From Rhizobiales bacterium IMCC20636 (GTDB lineage Bacteria; Pseudomonadota; Alphaproteobacteria; Rhizobiales; GCA-2746425), in contig CP018226.1 in the NCBI GenBank assembly GCA_016865015.1, forward strand, positions 3,999,001 through 4,063,000: DNA of 64,000 bases, given 5' to 3'. Positions 18,727 to 27,795 of the stretch are shown piece by piece. Each line of letters begins with the position of its first letter. The first letter of the stretch is position 1. The notes beneath the pieces were generated by a model. The model worked only from the letters and a program-made list of their open reading frames with translations, was not told the origin of the DNA and searched no databases. Both the position numbers and the translations under genes were made by a program.

Positions 18727-19113
18727 TTCCGAAATTCCTTTATAGCAGTTACAGTAAGCGCTCATGGCAATGTATCGGGATGCAGAGGCACTGGCAGATA
18801 GTTGAATGAGGCAAGCGGCGTGCTGTGGTCTTTGTCATGGCGACAATGACTGATCCTGAATGACGATCTGCAGCTTTCACTGGAAAACCTCTAAAAAATT
18901 TCCCGGACTTGCCAGCAGTTGCGTGACAGCCGTCAGGGCATGGATGTTCACTGGCCTGGTCGAGCATTATTGACCCGTTCGGGAACATGATGACCGGGTC
19001 GGTCAATGGAAAGCCGCTCTGACTTCAGCGCAGCCCTACCGTTCATTGAGCAAAATAGCCAGTAGCCGTGATGCTTGTATGACGCTTATGTATCATTTTG
19101 ATGACAATGCATG
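18727..19113. other. 387-base gap between phoR and pstB
   Basis: No convincing gene is present; a - strand open frame at 18749-19006 has no recognisable features and poor composition for a protein here. The end next to phoR holds a Pho-box-like array (19078-19106), so the gap probably carries a separate promoter and a long 5' leader for pstB-phoU2. Confidence 0.5.
19078..19106 (-). promoter_or_regulatory. second Pho-box-like array, upstream of pstB-phoU2
   Basis: On the - strand: TGTCATC-aaaa-TGATACA-taag-CGTCATA, three 7-base units at an 11-base period like the pstS box, with more mismatches. It lies just downstream of phoR and about 350 bases before pstB, and so could give the displaced pstB-phoU2 pair its own PhoB-controlled promoter. 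Confidence 0.55.
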
Positions 19114-20490
19114 TCATTGTTGTTCCTCATTGTTTTCGGCTGAATCGGCATTCGTCCCGTTTGCTTCAGCAGCCTCTTCCACCATTTTGGGGAAACCGAC
19201 GGTAAAGGTTGCGCCATTTCCAATTTCGGTCTGGATATCCAGTCTGGCGCTGTGCCGGTTGAGTATGTGCTTGACGATTGCCAGTCCGAGCCCTGTGCCC
19301 TGCTTTTGACGGCTGGTCTCCACATCAGCACGATAAAAGCGTTCTGTCAGACGCGGCACATGTTCAGACGCGATCCCTGGACCAAAGTCCCGGATGGAAA
19401 CAGAGGGGCCGCTCTCGACAGAACCTTTGATGAGCGTGATTTCAACCAGTTCTCCGGTGGCGCCATATTTGATTGCGTTCTCAACCAGGTTGCTGAAAAC
19501 CTGTACCATTTCGTCCTGAGCGCCAGAAACTGTGATCGGTTGGTTCGATACATCGAGTTCGAGCTTCACATTGTTTTCGCGTGCCAATGGCGCCAGCGTA
19601 TCTGTGACGTGAGCTATCAGTGATCCCAGTTCGACCGGATCAGTGGGCTTCAAATGGGCTTTCATTTCAATTCTGCTGAGAGACAGCAAATCGTCGATGA
19701 GCCGAGACATGCGTTGAGACTGCTCACGCATGATCTTCAGGAAGCGCATGCGCGCTGTCTCATCGTCCCTGGCCGGGCCCAACAGCGTTTCGACGAACCC
19801 CGACAGGGATGCCAGCGGTGTTCGCAACTCATGACTGGCATTGGCAATGAAATCGACACGCATGCGTTCGGTGCGTTTTTGTTCACTCAAGTCCTGGAAC
19901 TGAATCAACAGAAAGCGTGAAGGCTCTATTGCCGAGCCATTCTCTTCTGTTTCAAAGCGCAACGGGTTCATGGCCACGCTGAACCAACGTTCCACCGGAA
20001 AGCGCTCGGTATATTCCAGTTGCTGCGGCTGATCTGTTTCCAGCGCGCGCGCCAGCGCTCCCACAAGATCACGTTGGCGAAAATGCAGGGACATCGCCTG
20101 CCCCGGCTTGATATCTCCAAGGACAGCCTTCGTTGCCGCATTGCTAAAGCGCACCACCCCGTCCCGGTCGACCAGAATGCTTGGCACGGATAGAGAGGAC
20201 ACGACCCGTTTGGTGGATGTGTCAGGCCAAACCGAGCGTCTTGCAACAGCGCGGGCGGTTTTCAGCACAGCCAGCCGCCTGCGCCGCTGACTGGCGACCG
20301 GCTCGACCATGGCAGAGGCCCAAAGCGCCAGAAGAAACAGCACACCGGCAACCAGCGTCACATCGCCACGCAGCCAGAATGCCAACATGCCCCCGAAGGA
20401 AACAATCAACACCCAGCGATGATCGAGCAAACGCTTCAACAGTGTCGCGTTTTCCGATTCCGCGTCTAGAAGAGCGGTATCAACTGGCAT
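19114..20490 (-). CDS. phoR: phosphate regulon sensor histidine kinase PhoR
   Basis: A 458-residue kinase: two membrane helices (about 24-40 and 45-62), a PAS domain (about 100-205), the H-box 'FIANASHELRTPLASLSGF' with H220, and an ATPase domain with N box 'LVENAIKYG', G1 'IRDFGPGI' and G2 'GTGLGLAIVKH'. ATG 20490 is chosen for its GGAGG nine bases upstream; in-frame starts at 20523 and 20541 lack one. It phosphorylates PhoB when phosphate is scarce. It heads the - strand pho series and is divergent from ppk2. Confidence 0.92.
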   Translation of the reverse strand: MPVDTALLDAESENATLLKRLLDHRWVLIVSFGGMLAFWLRGDVTLVAGVLFLLALWASAMVEPVASQRRRRLAVLKTARAVARRSVWPDTSTKRVVSSLSVPSILVDRDGVVRFSNAATKAVLGDIKPGQAMSLHFRQRDLVGALARALETDQPQQLEYTERFPVERWFSVAMNPLRFETEENGSAIEPSRFLLIQFQDLSEQKRTERMRVDFIANASHELRTPLASLSGFVETLLGPARDDETARMRFLKIMREQSQRMSRLIDDLLSLSRIEMKAHLKPTDPVELGSLIAHVTDTLAPLARENNVKLELDVSNQPITVSGAQDEMVQVFSNLVENAIKYGATGELVEITLIKGSVESGPSVSIRDFGPGIASEHVPRLTERFYRADVETSRQKQGTGLGLAIVKHILNRHSARLDIQTEIGNGATFTVGFPKMVEEAAEANGTNADSAENNEEQQ

Positions 20491-20665
20491 ATAGCCTGTC
20501 CTCCGTTGATTCGGTTCTGTCATTGAGAATGACAAAAACACTTATGCGGCAAAGTTATTTCAGTTTTTTGACAGTCAGCGAAGCCTTCGAACAGATTTCT
20601 GCCGGATTGTGAGCGACGCCACAATCCGATAGCATACGAAAACAGTACAGTTTTTGGGAGCCCCT

Positions 20666-21559
20666 ATGACGAAAAGCAACTCATCCTCCAGCGATCCGCT
20701 TCTCGAGAAATTTGATCTCGACAATCCGAAACTGGCACCGCGTATCAAAGACGCTGCGATGCAAAGCGGCAATTATCCCTATGATGACAAATTGTCCCGA
20801 AAAACCTATGAGGAGGAATTGCGCCTTCTGCAGATCGAACTGGTCAAGGTTCAGGCATGGGCTCAGGCTACCGGGGCGCGCCTGTTGCTGGTGTTTGAAG
20901 GTCGTGACGCTGCTGGCAAGGGCGGTACCATCAATGCAATCCGCGCCTACATGAATCCTCGGTCTGCCCGCATTGCTGCCCTTCCCAAGCCGACCGAACG
21001 GGAAATGGGGCAATGGTACTTCCAGCGCTATATCCAGCATTTGCCCACAACCGGTGAAACCGTCCTGTTTGATCGGTCATGGTACAATCGTGCCGGTGTT
21101 GAGCCGGTCATGGGGTTTTGCACGCCGGAGCAGCACGCGACGTTTTTGCAGGAAGCGCCAAAATTCGAGCAGATGCTCGTGGATGAAGGCATCCATCTAT
21201 TCAAATTCTGGCTGAATATCGGGCGTGAAATGCAGATGAAGCGCTTTCATGACCGCAGGCATGATCTGTTGAAGCAATGGAAATTGTCACCCATGGATGT
21301 CGCCTCACTGAACAAATGGGATGACTACACCGCCAAACGCAATCTGATGCTGAAGAAAACCCATACTGTTTCCACACCCTGGACGATTGTGCGCTCAAAC
21401 GACAAGCGCCGCGCGCGCCTGAATGCGATCCGCCATGTGTTGATGAATCTGGATTATGATCGCAAGGACAAGGACGCCATTGGCAAGATCGATGAGCTTG
21501 TTCTTGGTCAGGGTCCGGAGTTTCTGCGGCTGCATGAATCGATGGATTTCACCGACTGA
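20666..21559 (+). CDS. ppk2: polyphosphate kinase 2 (PPK2)
   Basis: A 297-residue class I PPK2. Walker A 'GRDAAGKGG' (79-87), lid region '[23 protein letters not shown]' and Walker B '[18 protein letters not shown]' (133-150) are intact. Such enzymes use polyphosphate to phosphorylate nucleoside diphosphates or make polyphosphate. ATG 20666 follows TTGGGAG; a TTG four codons earlier is less likely. Placed divergent to phoR, it links polyphosphate turnover to the phosphate regulon; no clear Pho box was seen in the shared 175-base gap. Confidence 0.92.
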   Translation: MTKSNSSSSDPLLEKFDLDNPKLAPRIKDAAMQSGNYPYDDKLSRKTYEEELRLLQIELVKVQAWAQATGARLLLVFEGRDAAGKGGTINAIRAYMNPRSARIAALPKPTEREMGQWYFQRYIQHLPTTGETVLFDRSWYNRAGVEPVMGFCTPEQHATFLQEAPKFEQMLVDEGIHLFKFWLNIGREMQMKRFHDRRHDLLKQWKLSPMDVASLNKWDDYTAKRNLMLKKTHTVSTPWTIVRSNDKRRARLNAIRHVLMNLDYDRKDKDAIGKIDELVLGQGPEFLRLHESMDFTD

Positions 21560-21579
21560 GGCCTTACCAATCAGATTTA

Positions 21580-22713
21580 TTAGGCTGCACGATACAGTTC
21601 CATGATGCGGCGCTCCATGACGCTGATCGAAAACTCGCTAGAGACGCGTTGATGAAGATAGTCGGTGTCAGCCGACTGGAAGTCCGATTGCTTGATCTTG
21701 CGCATGGCTTCGGCAATGGCTGACAGATCCGGTTCCACCAGGGCGCCGGATCTTTCGCCATAGATCTCGCCGATACCGCCAACCTGCGTACAGACCATCG
21801 GCATGGCGGCACCGGCTGCTTCCAACACGATGTAGGGCAGTGATTCAGCGCGCGATGGCACGACAATCGCCTTTGCCATAGCAAAAGCCTGTCGGGCTGG
21901 TGTTGAGGGTTTGAAAGCGATCCTGTCGTTCAGACCGCGTTGCGCCACCATGTCGCGATAGCGCGCCTTGTCATCCTCTGCGCCGTCGCCGATGATCCAC
22001 GCTGTGGTCGGGCTTTCCCGGTTCAGTTGTTCAATGGCATTGATAAAAAGATCGACGCCCTTCAAATCCCGCAACATACCGATGAACAGGAAATCACGTG
22101 CGTCTTCTTCGGGCACCACCGGTTCCAGTTCCGGACTGGTGATCCCGTTATGAACAATTGTTGCGGTCGTACGCGGTGCTCCGACCTTTTCCACATAGGT
22201 GCGTTGCTCATAAGCGCTGACATGGATGAGGCCACTGGTCCAACGCTCCAGAAACCGCTCCATTGCAAAGTAAATCCGGCCTTCCTTGCTGGATTTCGAA
22301 TAATGCAGACTGCCGCCATGGGGCGCATAGAAAACGGCGGTACCCTGGTTCAGACCACCCAAGCGGCCGAGGCCTTTGGCACAGCGGCCATAGACGCCGC
22401 CTTTGGAACCATGACAATGCAGGATATCCGGCTTCACGGAGCGCAGCACTTCCCTGACCCTAAAAAGGGCCGCCACATCGGCCGGACCGACCGCACGGGG
22501 CATTGCCAGTCTTCTGACGCCAAGCGGCAATAAGGGGCGCAAGCGCTCAATATGCGCGGCCTCATATGGGCCGCCTGTGAGCTCATCACAAATAATTCCA
22601 ACTCGGTGCCCCTGAGCCACCTGAGCAACCGCCAAATCGGCGATATGCCTGAAGATTCCACCAATAGGCGCACGGACAAGATGAATGATTGTGAGGGGGT
22701 TTTGCTGTGTCAT
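21580..22713 (-). CDS. glycosyltransferase family 4 protein
   Basis: A 377-residue GT-B fold enzyme. The acceptor-side domain starts 'IIHLVRAPIGGIFRHIADLA' and has a 'ILHCHGSKGGVYGR' loop; the donor-side domain has 'FLFIGMLRDLKGVDLFINA' and the E-x7-E-like 'VVPSRAESLPYIVLEAAGAAMPMV', typical of GT4 retaining transferases. It likely adds a sugar in cell-surface polysaccharide or glycolipid synthesis, but no partner genes lie nearby. It is convergent with ppk2 and divergent from the molybdoenzyme operon. Confidence 0.85.
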   Translation of the reverse strand: MTQQNPLTIIHLVRAPIGGIFRHIADLAVAQVAQGHRVGIICDELTGGPYEAAHIERLRPLLPLGVRRLAMPRAVGPADVAALFRVREVLRSVKPDILHCHGSKGGVYGRCAKGLGRLGGLNQGTAVFYAPHGGSLHYSKSSKEGRIYFAMERFLERWTSGLIHVSAYEQRTYVEKVGAPRTTATIVHNGITSPELEPVVPEEDARDFLFIGMLRDLKGVDLFINAIEQLNRESPTTAWIIGDGAEDDKARYRDMVAQRGLNDRIAFKPSTPARQAFAMAKAIVVPSRAESLPYIVLEAAGAAMPMVCTQVGGIGEIYGERSGALVEPDLSAIAEAMRKIKQSDFQSADTDYLHQRVSSEFSISVMERRIMELYRAA

Positions 22714-22908
22714 TCTGTAACATCTTATGAGTTTGGATTTGTCATTCTTATATAAGACAGGTTAATAGGGTCTTCAGGTCCAGTTCCGGACTCACCTTAC
22801 TTCAAGATCGACCGCTATCTTTTGAGACTATTGGTCTTGATAATCGATAGTTTCCAATTGATTTTCGGCATCCGTGCAGATATCACTTGGGCCCGGAGGA
22901 AGAAATTT

Positions 22909-25824
22909 ATGAGTATGAGCGAGACGTCTCCACAACAACTGATCGGTGGTGTAGGCGATCGAACCATCAATACCAATGGCCCGGTCGGTGATGATATGCG
23001 CCAGACCACCTGTTATATGTGTGCCTGCCGCTGCGGGATTAATGTGCATCTGCGTGATGGCAAGGTGCGATATATAGAAGGCAATCGTGATCATCCGGTG
23101 AACAAGGGCGTTTTATGCGCCAAGGGGTCTGCTGGAATCATGCAGCACATGTCCCCTGCCCGGCTGAAAAAGCCCTTGCTGCGCACCGGTCCGCGCGGGT
23201 CCAATGAATTCAAGGAAATCTCTTGGGAGGAAGCGTTGGAGAAGGCCGCCGAATGGCTTGGCCCATTGCGTGATGATCCGCAGAAGCTGGCATTCTTTAC
23301 CGGGCGTGATCAATCTCAGGCGCTGACAAGCTTCTGGGCTCAGAATTTTGGAACACCCAACTATGCTGCGCATGGCGGGTTTTGCTCGGTCAACATGGCC
23401 GCAGGCGGGATTTATACCATTGGCAGCGCGTTCTGGGAATTTGGCTCTGCAGACTGGGACCGGACAAAACTGTTTTTACTGTTTGGCGTGGCTGAAGATC
23501 ATGACAGCAACCCCATCAAGATGGGCCTGTCCAAGCTCAAGCAGCGCGGCGCGCGCTTTGTCTCGATCAATCCTGTACGCACCGGCTATTCGTCAATTGC
23601 CGATAACTGGCTCGGCGTTAAGCCGGGGACAGACGGTCTGTTGATCCTGTCGCTCATTCATGAGTTGTTCCGGATGCGCAAAATCGATCTGGATTATCTG
23701 AAACGCTACACCAATGCAGCCTGGCTGGTGGTGCAGGCGCCGGGTGACAAGGATCATGGTCTGATTGCCCGCGACAGCAACGGCGCACCGCTGGTGCTGG
23801 CCGAAGACGGATCAGTCCAGCCAGCAAAGACCAAAGGTGTGACGGCGCGCATGGGCGGGTCGGTCACCTTGCCGCAAAACGCTATGACAGGTGCCGGCAA
23901 AAAGGCGGTGCCGGTTCTGGAGTTGATGGCCGAAAAATATCTGGTTCCAGAGTATGAACCTGAAGCCGTTGCCGGACAAACCGGCATTTCTGCCGAAACC
24001 ATTCGCAATCTGGCCGCTGAAATCGCCCGGGTCGCCTTTGAAGAAGAAATCGTCATCGAGCAGCCCTGGACAGACATGACCGGTGAGCGCCATGAACGAT
24101 TCATTGGCCGTCCGGTTTCCATGCATGCGATGCGCGGTATCTCGGCCCATTCCAACGGGTTTCAGACCACGCGTGCCCTGCACGTGCTGCAAGTGCTGAT
24201 CGGTTCAGTGGATTGCCCGGGCGGGTTCCGCACAAAACCGCCTTATCCCAAACCGATGGCGGCGCATCCGAAACCACATGGCAAGCCTGAACACATCAAT
24301 CCGGGCAAACCGCTGGCAGGGCCGCATCTGGGCTATGTGCGCGGCCCGGAAGATCTGCTGATTGATGGTGACGGCAAGCCGACGCGTATCGACAAGGCGT
24401 TTTCATGGGATGCGCCGATGTCCGCCCACGGCATGATGCATATGGCAATTGCCAATGCGCATGCAGGCGATCCCTACAAGATCGACACTCTGTTCATGTA
24501 TATGGCCAATATGGCCTGGAACTCGTCGATGAACACCAAATCGGTCATCGATATGCTGACCGACAAGGATGAGACGGGCGAATACAAGATTCCCAAGATC
24601 ATCTATTCTGATGCCTATTCCAGCGAAATGGTGGCCTATTCCGATCTGATTTTGCCGGACACCACCTATCTGGAGCGTCATGATTGCATTTCGCTTCTGG
24701 ACAGGCCCATTTCGGAACCGGATTCGGTCAATGACAGCATTCGCTGGCCCGTTGTTGAGCCGGACCGGGATGTGCGCGGTTTCCAGTCGGCCCTGATTGA
24801 ACTGGGCGGAATGCTGAATCTCCCCGGTTTTGTCGATGACAATGGTGATCAGCTCTACAAGGATTATGCAGATTACATCGTGAACCATCAGCGCCGTCCC
24901 GGCATCGGCCCTCTGGCTGGCTTTCGCGGCGAGAATGGCGATCAGGATGGACGTGGCGCGCCCAACCCCAACCAGATCAATGCCTATATTGAAAATGGTG
25001 CATTCTGGTCGAAGGAACTGCCCAAGGAAGCGCTGTTCTTCAAACACGCCAACAAGGCCTATCAGGATTTTGCCGTCGATATGGGCTTCTTCGACGCGCC
25101 GCATCCGGTGACCTTCCAGTTATATGTTGAGGAATTGCAGAAATTCCGCCTTTGCGCTGATGGCCTGCGCCAGCCGATTGCGCCTGCGCATCAGAAGGAC
25201 AGGATCAAGACCTGTTTTGATCCGTTGCCTGTCTGGTATGCACCATTTGAGGAAAATGGCGTGGATCTGGATGCCTATCCTTATCATGCCATCACCCAGC
25301 GGCCTGCTGCGATGTATCATTCATGGGGCTCGCAAAACGCCTGGCTGCGCCAGATTCACACCAAGAATGTACTCTATGTGCCCGGCCCCATTTGTGATGC
25401 GCAGGGGCTGAAAGATGGCGACTGGGCCAAGGTCTCGTCCTGGCATGCCTCCATTCGCGTGCCGATTGCGCGTATGGAAGCGGTCAATGATTCAACCATG
25501 TGGACATGGAATGCCATCGGCAAGCGCAAGGGTGCCTGGAACCTGTCGCCGAAAGCGCCGGAAGCAACCGAAGGCTTTCTGCTCAACCATCTGATCCATG
25601 AATTGCTGCCACCCAAGGGCGACGGACTGCGCTGGGCCAATAGTGACCCGATTACCGGGCAGGCCGCCTGGTATGATTTGCGCGTCTCGATCACAAAAGA
25701 TGCCGACCAGACCAGTCCGGAAAGCACACCCGCTTTCCCGGATGTGGGCTCACGCAAAGTGCTGGGCGATCCGCCCGATGATCTGCGCTATGGCCAGGAA
25801 TGGACCAAGGAGACCTCTTCATGA
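22909..25824 (+). CDS. soeA: molybdopterin oxidoreductase catalytic subunit, SoeA-like (sulfite dehydrogenase)
   Basis: A 971-residue complex-iron-sulfur molybdoenzyme. ATG 22909 has GGAGG nine bases upstream; the frame extends to 22822 without support. The N-terminal [4Fe-4S] site is C35-x2-C38-x3-C42 ... C70; 'HGGFC159SVNM' offers a Cys as likely Mo ligand. No Tat signal is present, so it works in the cytoplasm. Length, lack of Tat signal and the neighbouring Fe-S and DmsC-like subunits fit SoeABC, which oxidises sulfite to sulfate into the quinone pool. Polysulfide- or formate-type relatives cannot be fully excluded. It overlaps soeB by ATGA. Confidence 0.75.
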   Translation: MSMSETSPQQLIGGVGDRTINTNGPVGDDMRQTTCYMCACRCGINVHLRDGKVRYIEGNRDHPVNKGVLCAKGSAGIMQHMSPARLKKPLLRTGPRGSNEFKEISWEEALEKAAEWLGPLRDDPQKLAFFTGRDQSQALTSFWAQNFGTPNYAAHGGFCSVNMAAGGIYTIGSAFWEFGSADWDRTKLFLLFGVAEDHDSNPIKMGLSKLKQRGARFVSINPVRTGYSSIADNWLGVKPGTDGLLILSLIHELFRMRKIDLDYLKRYTNAAWLVVQAPGDKDHGLIARDSNGAPLVLAEDGSVQPAKTKGVTARMGGSVTLPQNAMTGAGKKAVPVLELMAEKYLVPEYEPEAVAGQTGISAETIRNLAAEIARVAFEEEIVIEQPWTDMTGERHERFIGRPVSMHAMRGISAHSNGFQTTRALHVLQVLIGSVDCPGGFRTKPPYPKPMAAHPKPHGKPEHINPGKPLAGPHLGYVRGPEDLLIDGDGKPTRIDKAFSWDAPMSAHGMMHMAIANAHAGDPYKIDTLFMYMANMAWNSSMNTKSVIDMLTDKDETGEYKIPKIIYSDAYSSEMVAYSDLILPDTTYLERHDCISLLDRPISEPDSVNDSIRWPVVEPDRDVRGFQSALIELGGMLNLPGFVDDNGDQLYKDYADYIVNHQRRPGIGPLAGFRGENGDQDGRGAPNPNQINAYIENGAFWSKELPKEALFFKHANKAYQDFAVDMGFFDAPHPVTFQLYVEELQKFRLCADGLRQPIAPAHQKDRIKTCFDPLPVWYAPFEENGVDLDAYPYHAITQRPAAMYHSWGSQNAWLRQIHTKNVLYVPGPICDAQGLKDGDWAKVSSWHASIRVPIARMEAVNDSTMWTWNAIGKRKGAWNLSPKAPEATEGFLLNHLIHELLPPKGDGLRWANSDPITGQAAWYDLRVSITKDADQTSPESTPAFPDVGSRKVLGDPPDDLRYGQEWTKETSS

Positions 25825-26636
25825 CCAGCCTGCCAACACAAGTGACCGGAAAGAAACTTGGCCTCGTCATCGATCTGGATGTCTGTGTCGGGTGCCATGC
25901 CTGCGCTGTTATCTGCAAGGAATGGAACACAGGCGGCTACGGTGCTGCGCTGTCCGATCAGGAGCCTTATGGTGAGGATGTCACCGGCGCCTGGCTGAAC
26001 CGCATTCACACTTTTGAAGTAACACCTGGCGACATGATTCCCGGCTATGGCAAGAAGCCAAAAGGCCAGGGCATGGGTGAAGTCATTGCCCAGACCGATG
26101 AAGCCCGCGTGGTTCATTTTCCCAAATCATGTCTGCATTGCGATGATGCACCCTGCGTCACGGTTTGCCCGACTGGCGCAAGCTACAAGCGTGGTGAAGA
26201 CGGCATCGTGCTGGTTGATGAGGACAAGTGCATTGGCTGCGGCCTGTGCGCCTGGTCCTGCCCATATGGCGCACGCGAGATGGACCAGGATGCCGGGGTC
26301 ATGAAGAAATGTACCCTGTGCGTTGATCGCATCTACAATGAAGACATTCCGGAAATCGACCGCCAGCCTGCCTGTGTGCGCACCTGCCCTGCCAATGCCC
26401 GGCATTTTGGCGATCTGGGTGATCCGAATTCAGATGTCTCGAAACTGGTGGAAGAGCGCGGCGGAATTGACCTGATGCCTGAACAGGGCACGCGCCCGGT
26501 CAATAAATATCTGCCACCACGTGCCCGCCAGACCCTGCCAAGCGCCGAAGTGCCGTCCGCTGCCACGATTGCAGAGACCACTGATGGCGCGCAGGGTTTC
26601 ATGAAATGGATCGACACTGCGCTGTCCAAACTCTAA
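25821..26636 (+). CDS. soeB: four-cluster ferredoxin subunit, SoeB-like
   Basis: A 271-residue DmsB/NrfC-type subunit with four Cys groups: 'CVGCHACAVIC', 'CLHCDDAPCVTVC', 'CIGCGLCAWSC' and 'CTLC...CVRTC', enough for four [4Fe-4S] clusters. It passes electrons from SoeA to the membrane subunit. ATG 25821 lies in the ATGA overlap with soeA; an in-frame ATG at 25800 is inside soeA and less likely. It is longer than many DmsB proteins because of a loop between the first two groups and a C-terminal tail. Confidence 0.85.
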   Translation: MTSLPTQVTGKKLGLVIDLDVCVGCHACAVICKEWNTGGYGAALSDQEPYGEDVTGAWLNRIHTFEVTPGDMIPGYGKKPKGQGMGEVIAQTDEARVVHFPKSCLHCDDAPCVTVCPTGASYKRGEDGIVLVDEDKCIGCGLCAWSCPYGAREMDQDAGVMKKCTLCVDRIYNEDIPEIDRQPACVRTCPANARHFGDLGDPNSDVSKLVEERGGIDLMPEQGTRPVNKYLPPRARQTLPSAEVPSAATIAETTDGAQGFMKWIDTALSKL

Positions 26637-26645
26637 GGCTCTCTC

Positions 26646-27560
26646 ATGCACCCCGCTCTATCCGTCATTGTTTTCACCACCTTGTCCGGCTTTGGATATG
26701 GCCTTGCCGCCAGTCTCGGATTGTTTCAGCCAGACCCGTCATTGCTGGCCGTCAAGTTCGGCCATGTGCTGGCTTTCCTGGCAATTGCTGGCGGACTTCT
26801 GTCGTCGACACTGCATCTGGGCAACCCGCAACGGGCATGGCGGGCCTTTTCGCAATGGCGCTCAAGCTGGCTGTCGCGCGAAGGCGTGCTGGCCGTTCTG
26901 ACATTCGTGCCGCTGACCGCACAAACAGGCCTTGCGGTTCTGTTCGATACCACGATCGGCTGGCTGGGATTCGTCGTTGCTGTAATGGCCGGATTGACGG
27001 TCTATGCGACCAGCATGATCTATGCGTCCCTGAAAACCGTGAATGCCTGGCACAACCCGATCACAAACACCTGCTATCTGTTGTTCGCAGCTTCAGGTGG
27101 CCTGTTGGCAATGGCTGCTCTGAGTGCCTTCAATGGCGCGCAATCCACGCTCATTGTGCTGGCGATCATCGCGCTGGCGGCCACCTTTATAGCCAAAGCC
27201 ATCTGGTTTCGTGCGCTCGACAATGAGAGCGGACCTTCGACGCCGGAGAGCGCGACCGGGCTTGGATTTCTTGGCAAGGTGCGTTTGCTGGAACGTCCTC
27301 ATATGGGTGAGAATTATCTGACCCGTGAAATGGGGTTCCGCGTGGCGCGCAAGCATGCCCGCAAACTGCGCCTGATCAGCTATGCTCTGGGTCTTGTCCT
27401 GCCGGTGCTCCTGCTGCTTTTGATGGGCGTTTCCGGCATGGTGTTTTTCGGAGTTGTTGCCCTTCTCAGCCATCTGGCAGGGGTCATGACCGAACGCTGG
27501 CTGTTTTTTGCCGAGGCAAAACATGCGGTCTCGGTCTATTATGGTGCCGAAAGCGCCTGA
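26646..27560 (+). CDS. soeC: DmsC/SoeC-like membrane anchor subunit
   Basis: A 304-residue integral membrane protein with about eight helices and the DmsC-family pattern ('HPALSVIVFTTLSGFGYGLAA', 'STLHLGNPQRAWRAFSQWRSSWLSREG'). It anchors the molybdoenzyme on the cytoplasmic side and donates electrons to quinone. It starts 9 bases after soeB and closes the operon. DmsC proteins lack haem ligands in common; none is obvious here beyond H55-type residues. Confidence 0.8.
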   Translation: MHPALSVIVFTTLSGFGYGLAASLGLFQPDPSLLAVKFGHVLAFLAIAGGLLSSTLHLGNPQRAWRAFSQWRSSWLSREGVLAVLTFVPLTAQTGLAVLFDTTIGWLGFVVAVMAGLTVYATSMIYASLKTVNAWHNPITNTCYLLFAASGGLLAMAALSAFNGAQSTLIVLAIIALAATFIAKAIWFRALDNESGPSTPESATGLGFLGKVRLLERPHMGENYLTREMGFRVARKHARKLRLISYALGLVLPVLLLLLMGVSGMVFFGVVALLSHLAGVMTERWLFFAEAKHAVSVYYGAESA

Positions 27561-27754
27561 GGCCTTTTTCATCCATCTTGTTGAGCAGGCTTTAATCATC
27601 TGATCTGGCAAAAGCCAAGCCAAGTCCACCTGTTTCAAAACATACCAGATACGCAGGCATGCGCAGGCGATGACGGGTGGCTGACGTCAGCGCATGACGC
27701 TGATGCCAATGCTCCCAAAACCCACGCCCAAAAACCTCTTGCATTTAGTTTTAC

Positions 27755-27774
27755 ATCAAACTATATAGTTTGAT
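27755..27774. promoter_or_regulatory. palindromic MarR-type operator
   Basis: A perfect 20-base palindrome, ATCAAACTATATAGTTTGAT, with symmetry extending three bases further each side apart from one mismatch. It lies 21 bases before the first gene of the nitroreductase-marR operon, where a MarR dimer would block transcription. Self-regulation by the MarR protein two genes on is the likely meaning. Confidence 0.75.
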
Positions 27775-27795
27775 ATAGAACTAATGGAGATGATG

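Noticed and set aside
18749-19006. 85-residue - strand frame upstream of pstB
   Set aside because: Composition is unlike a real protein here and the stretch is better explained as leader and promoter DNA.
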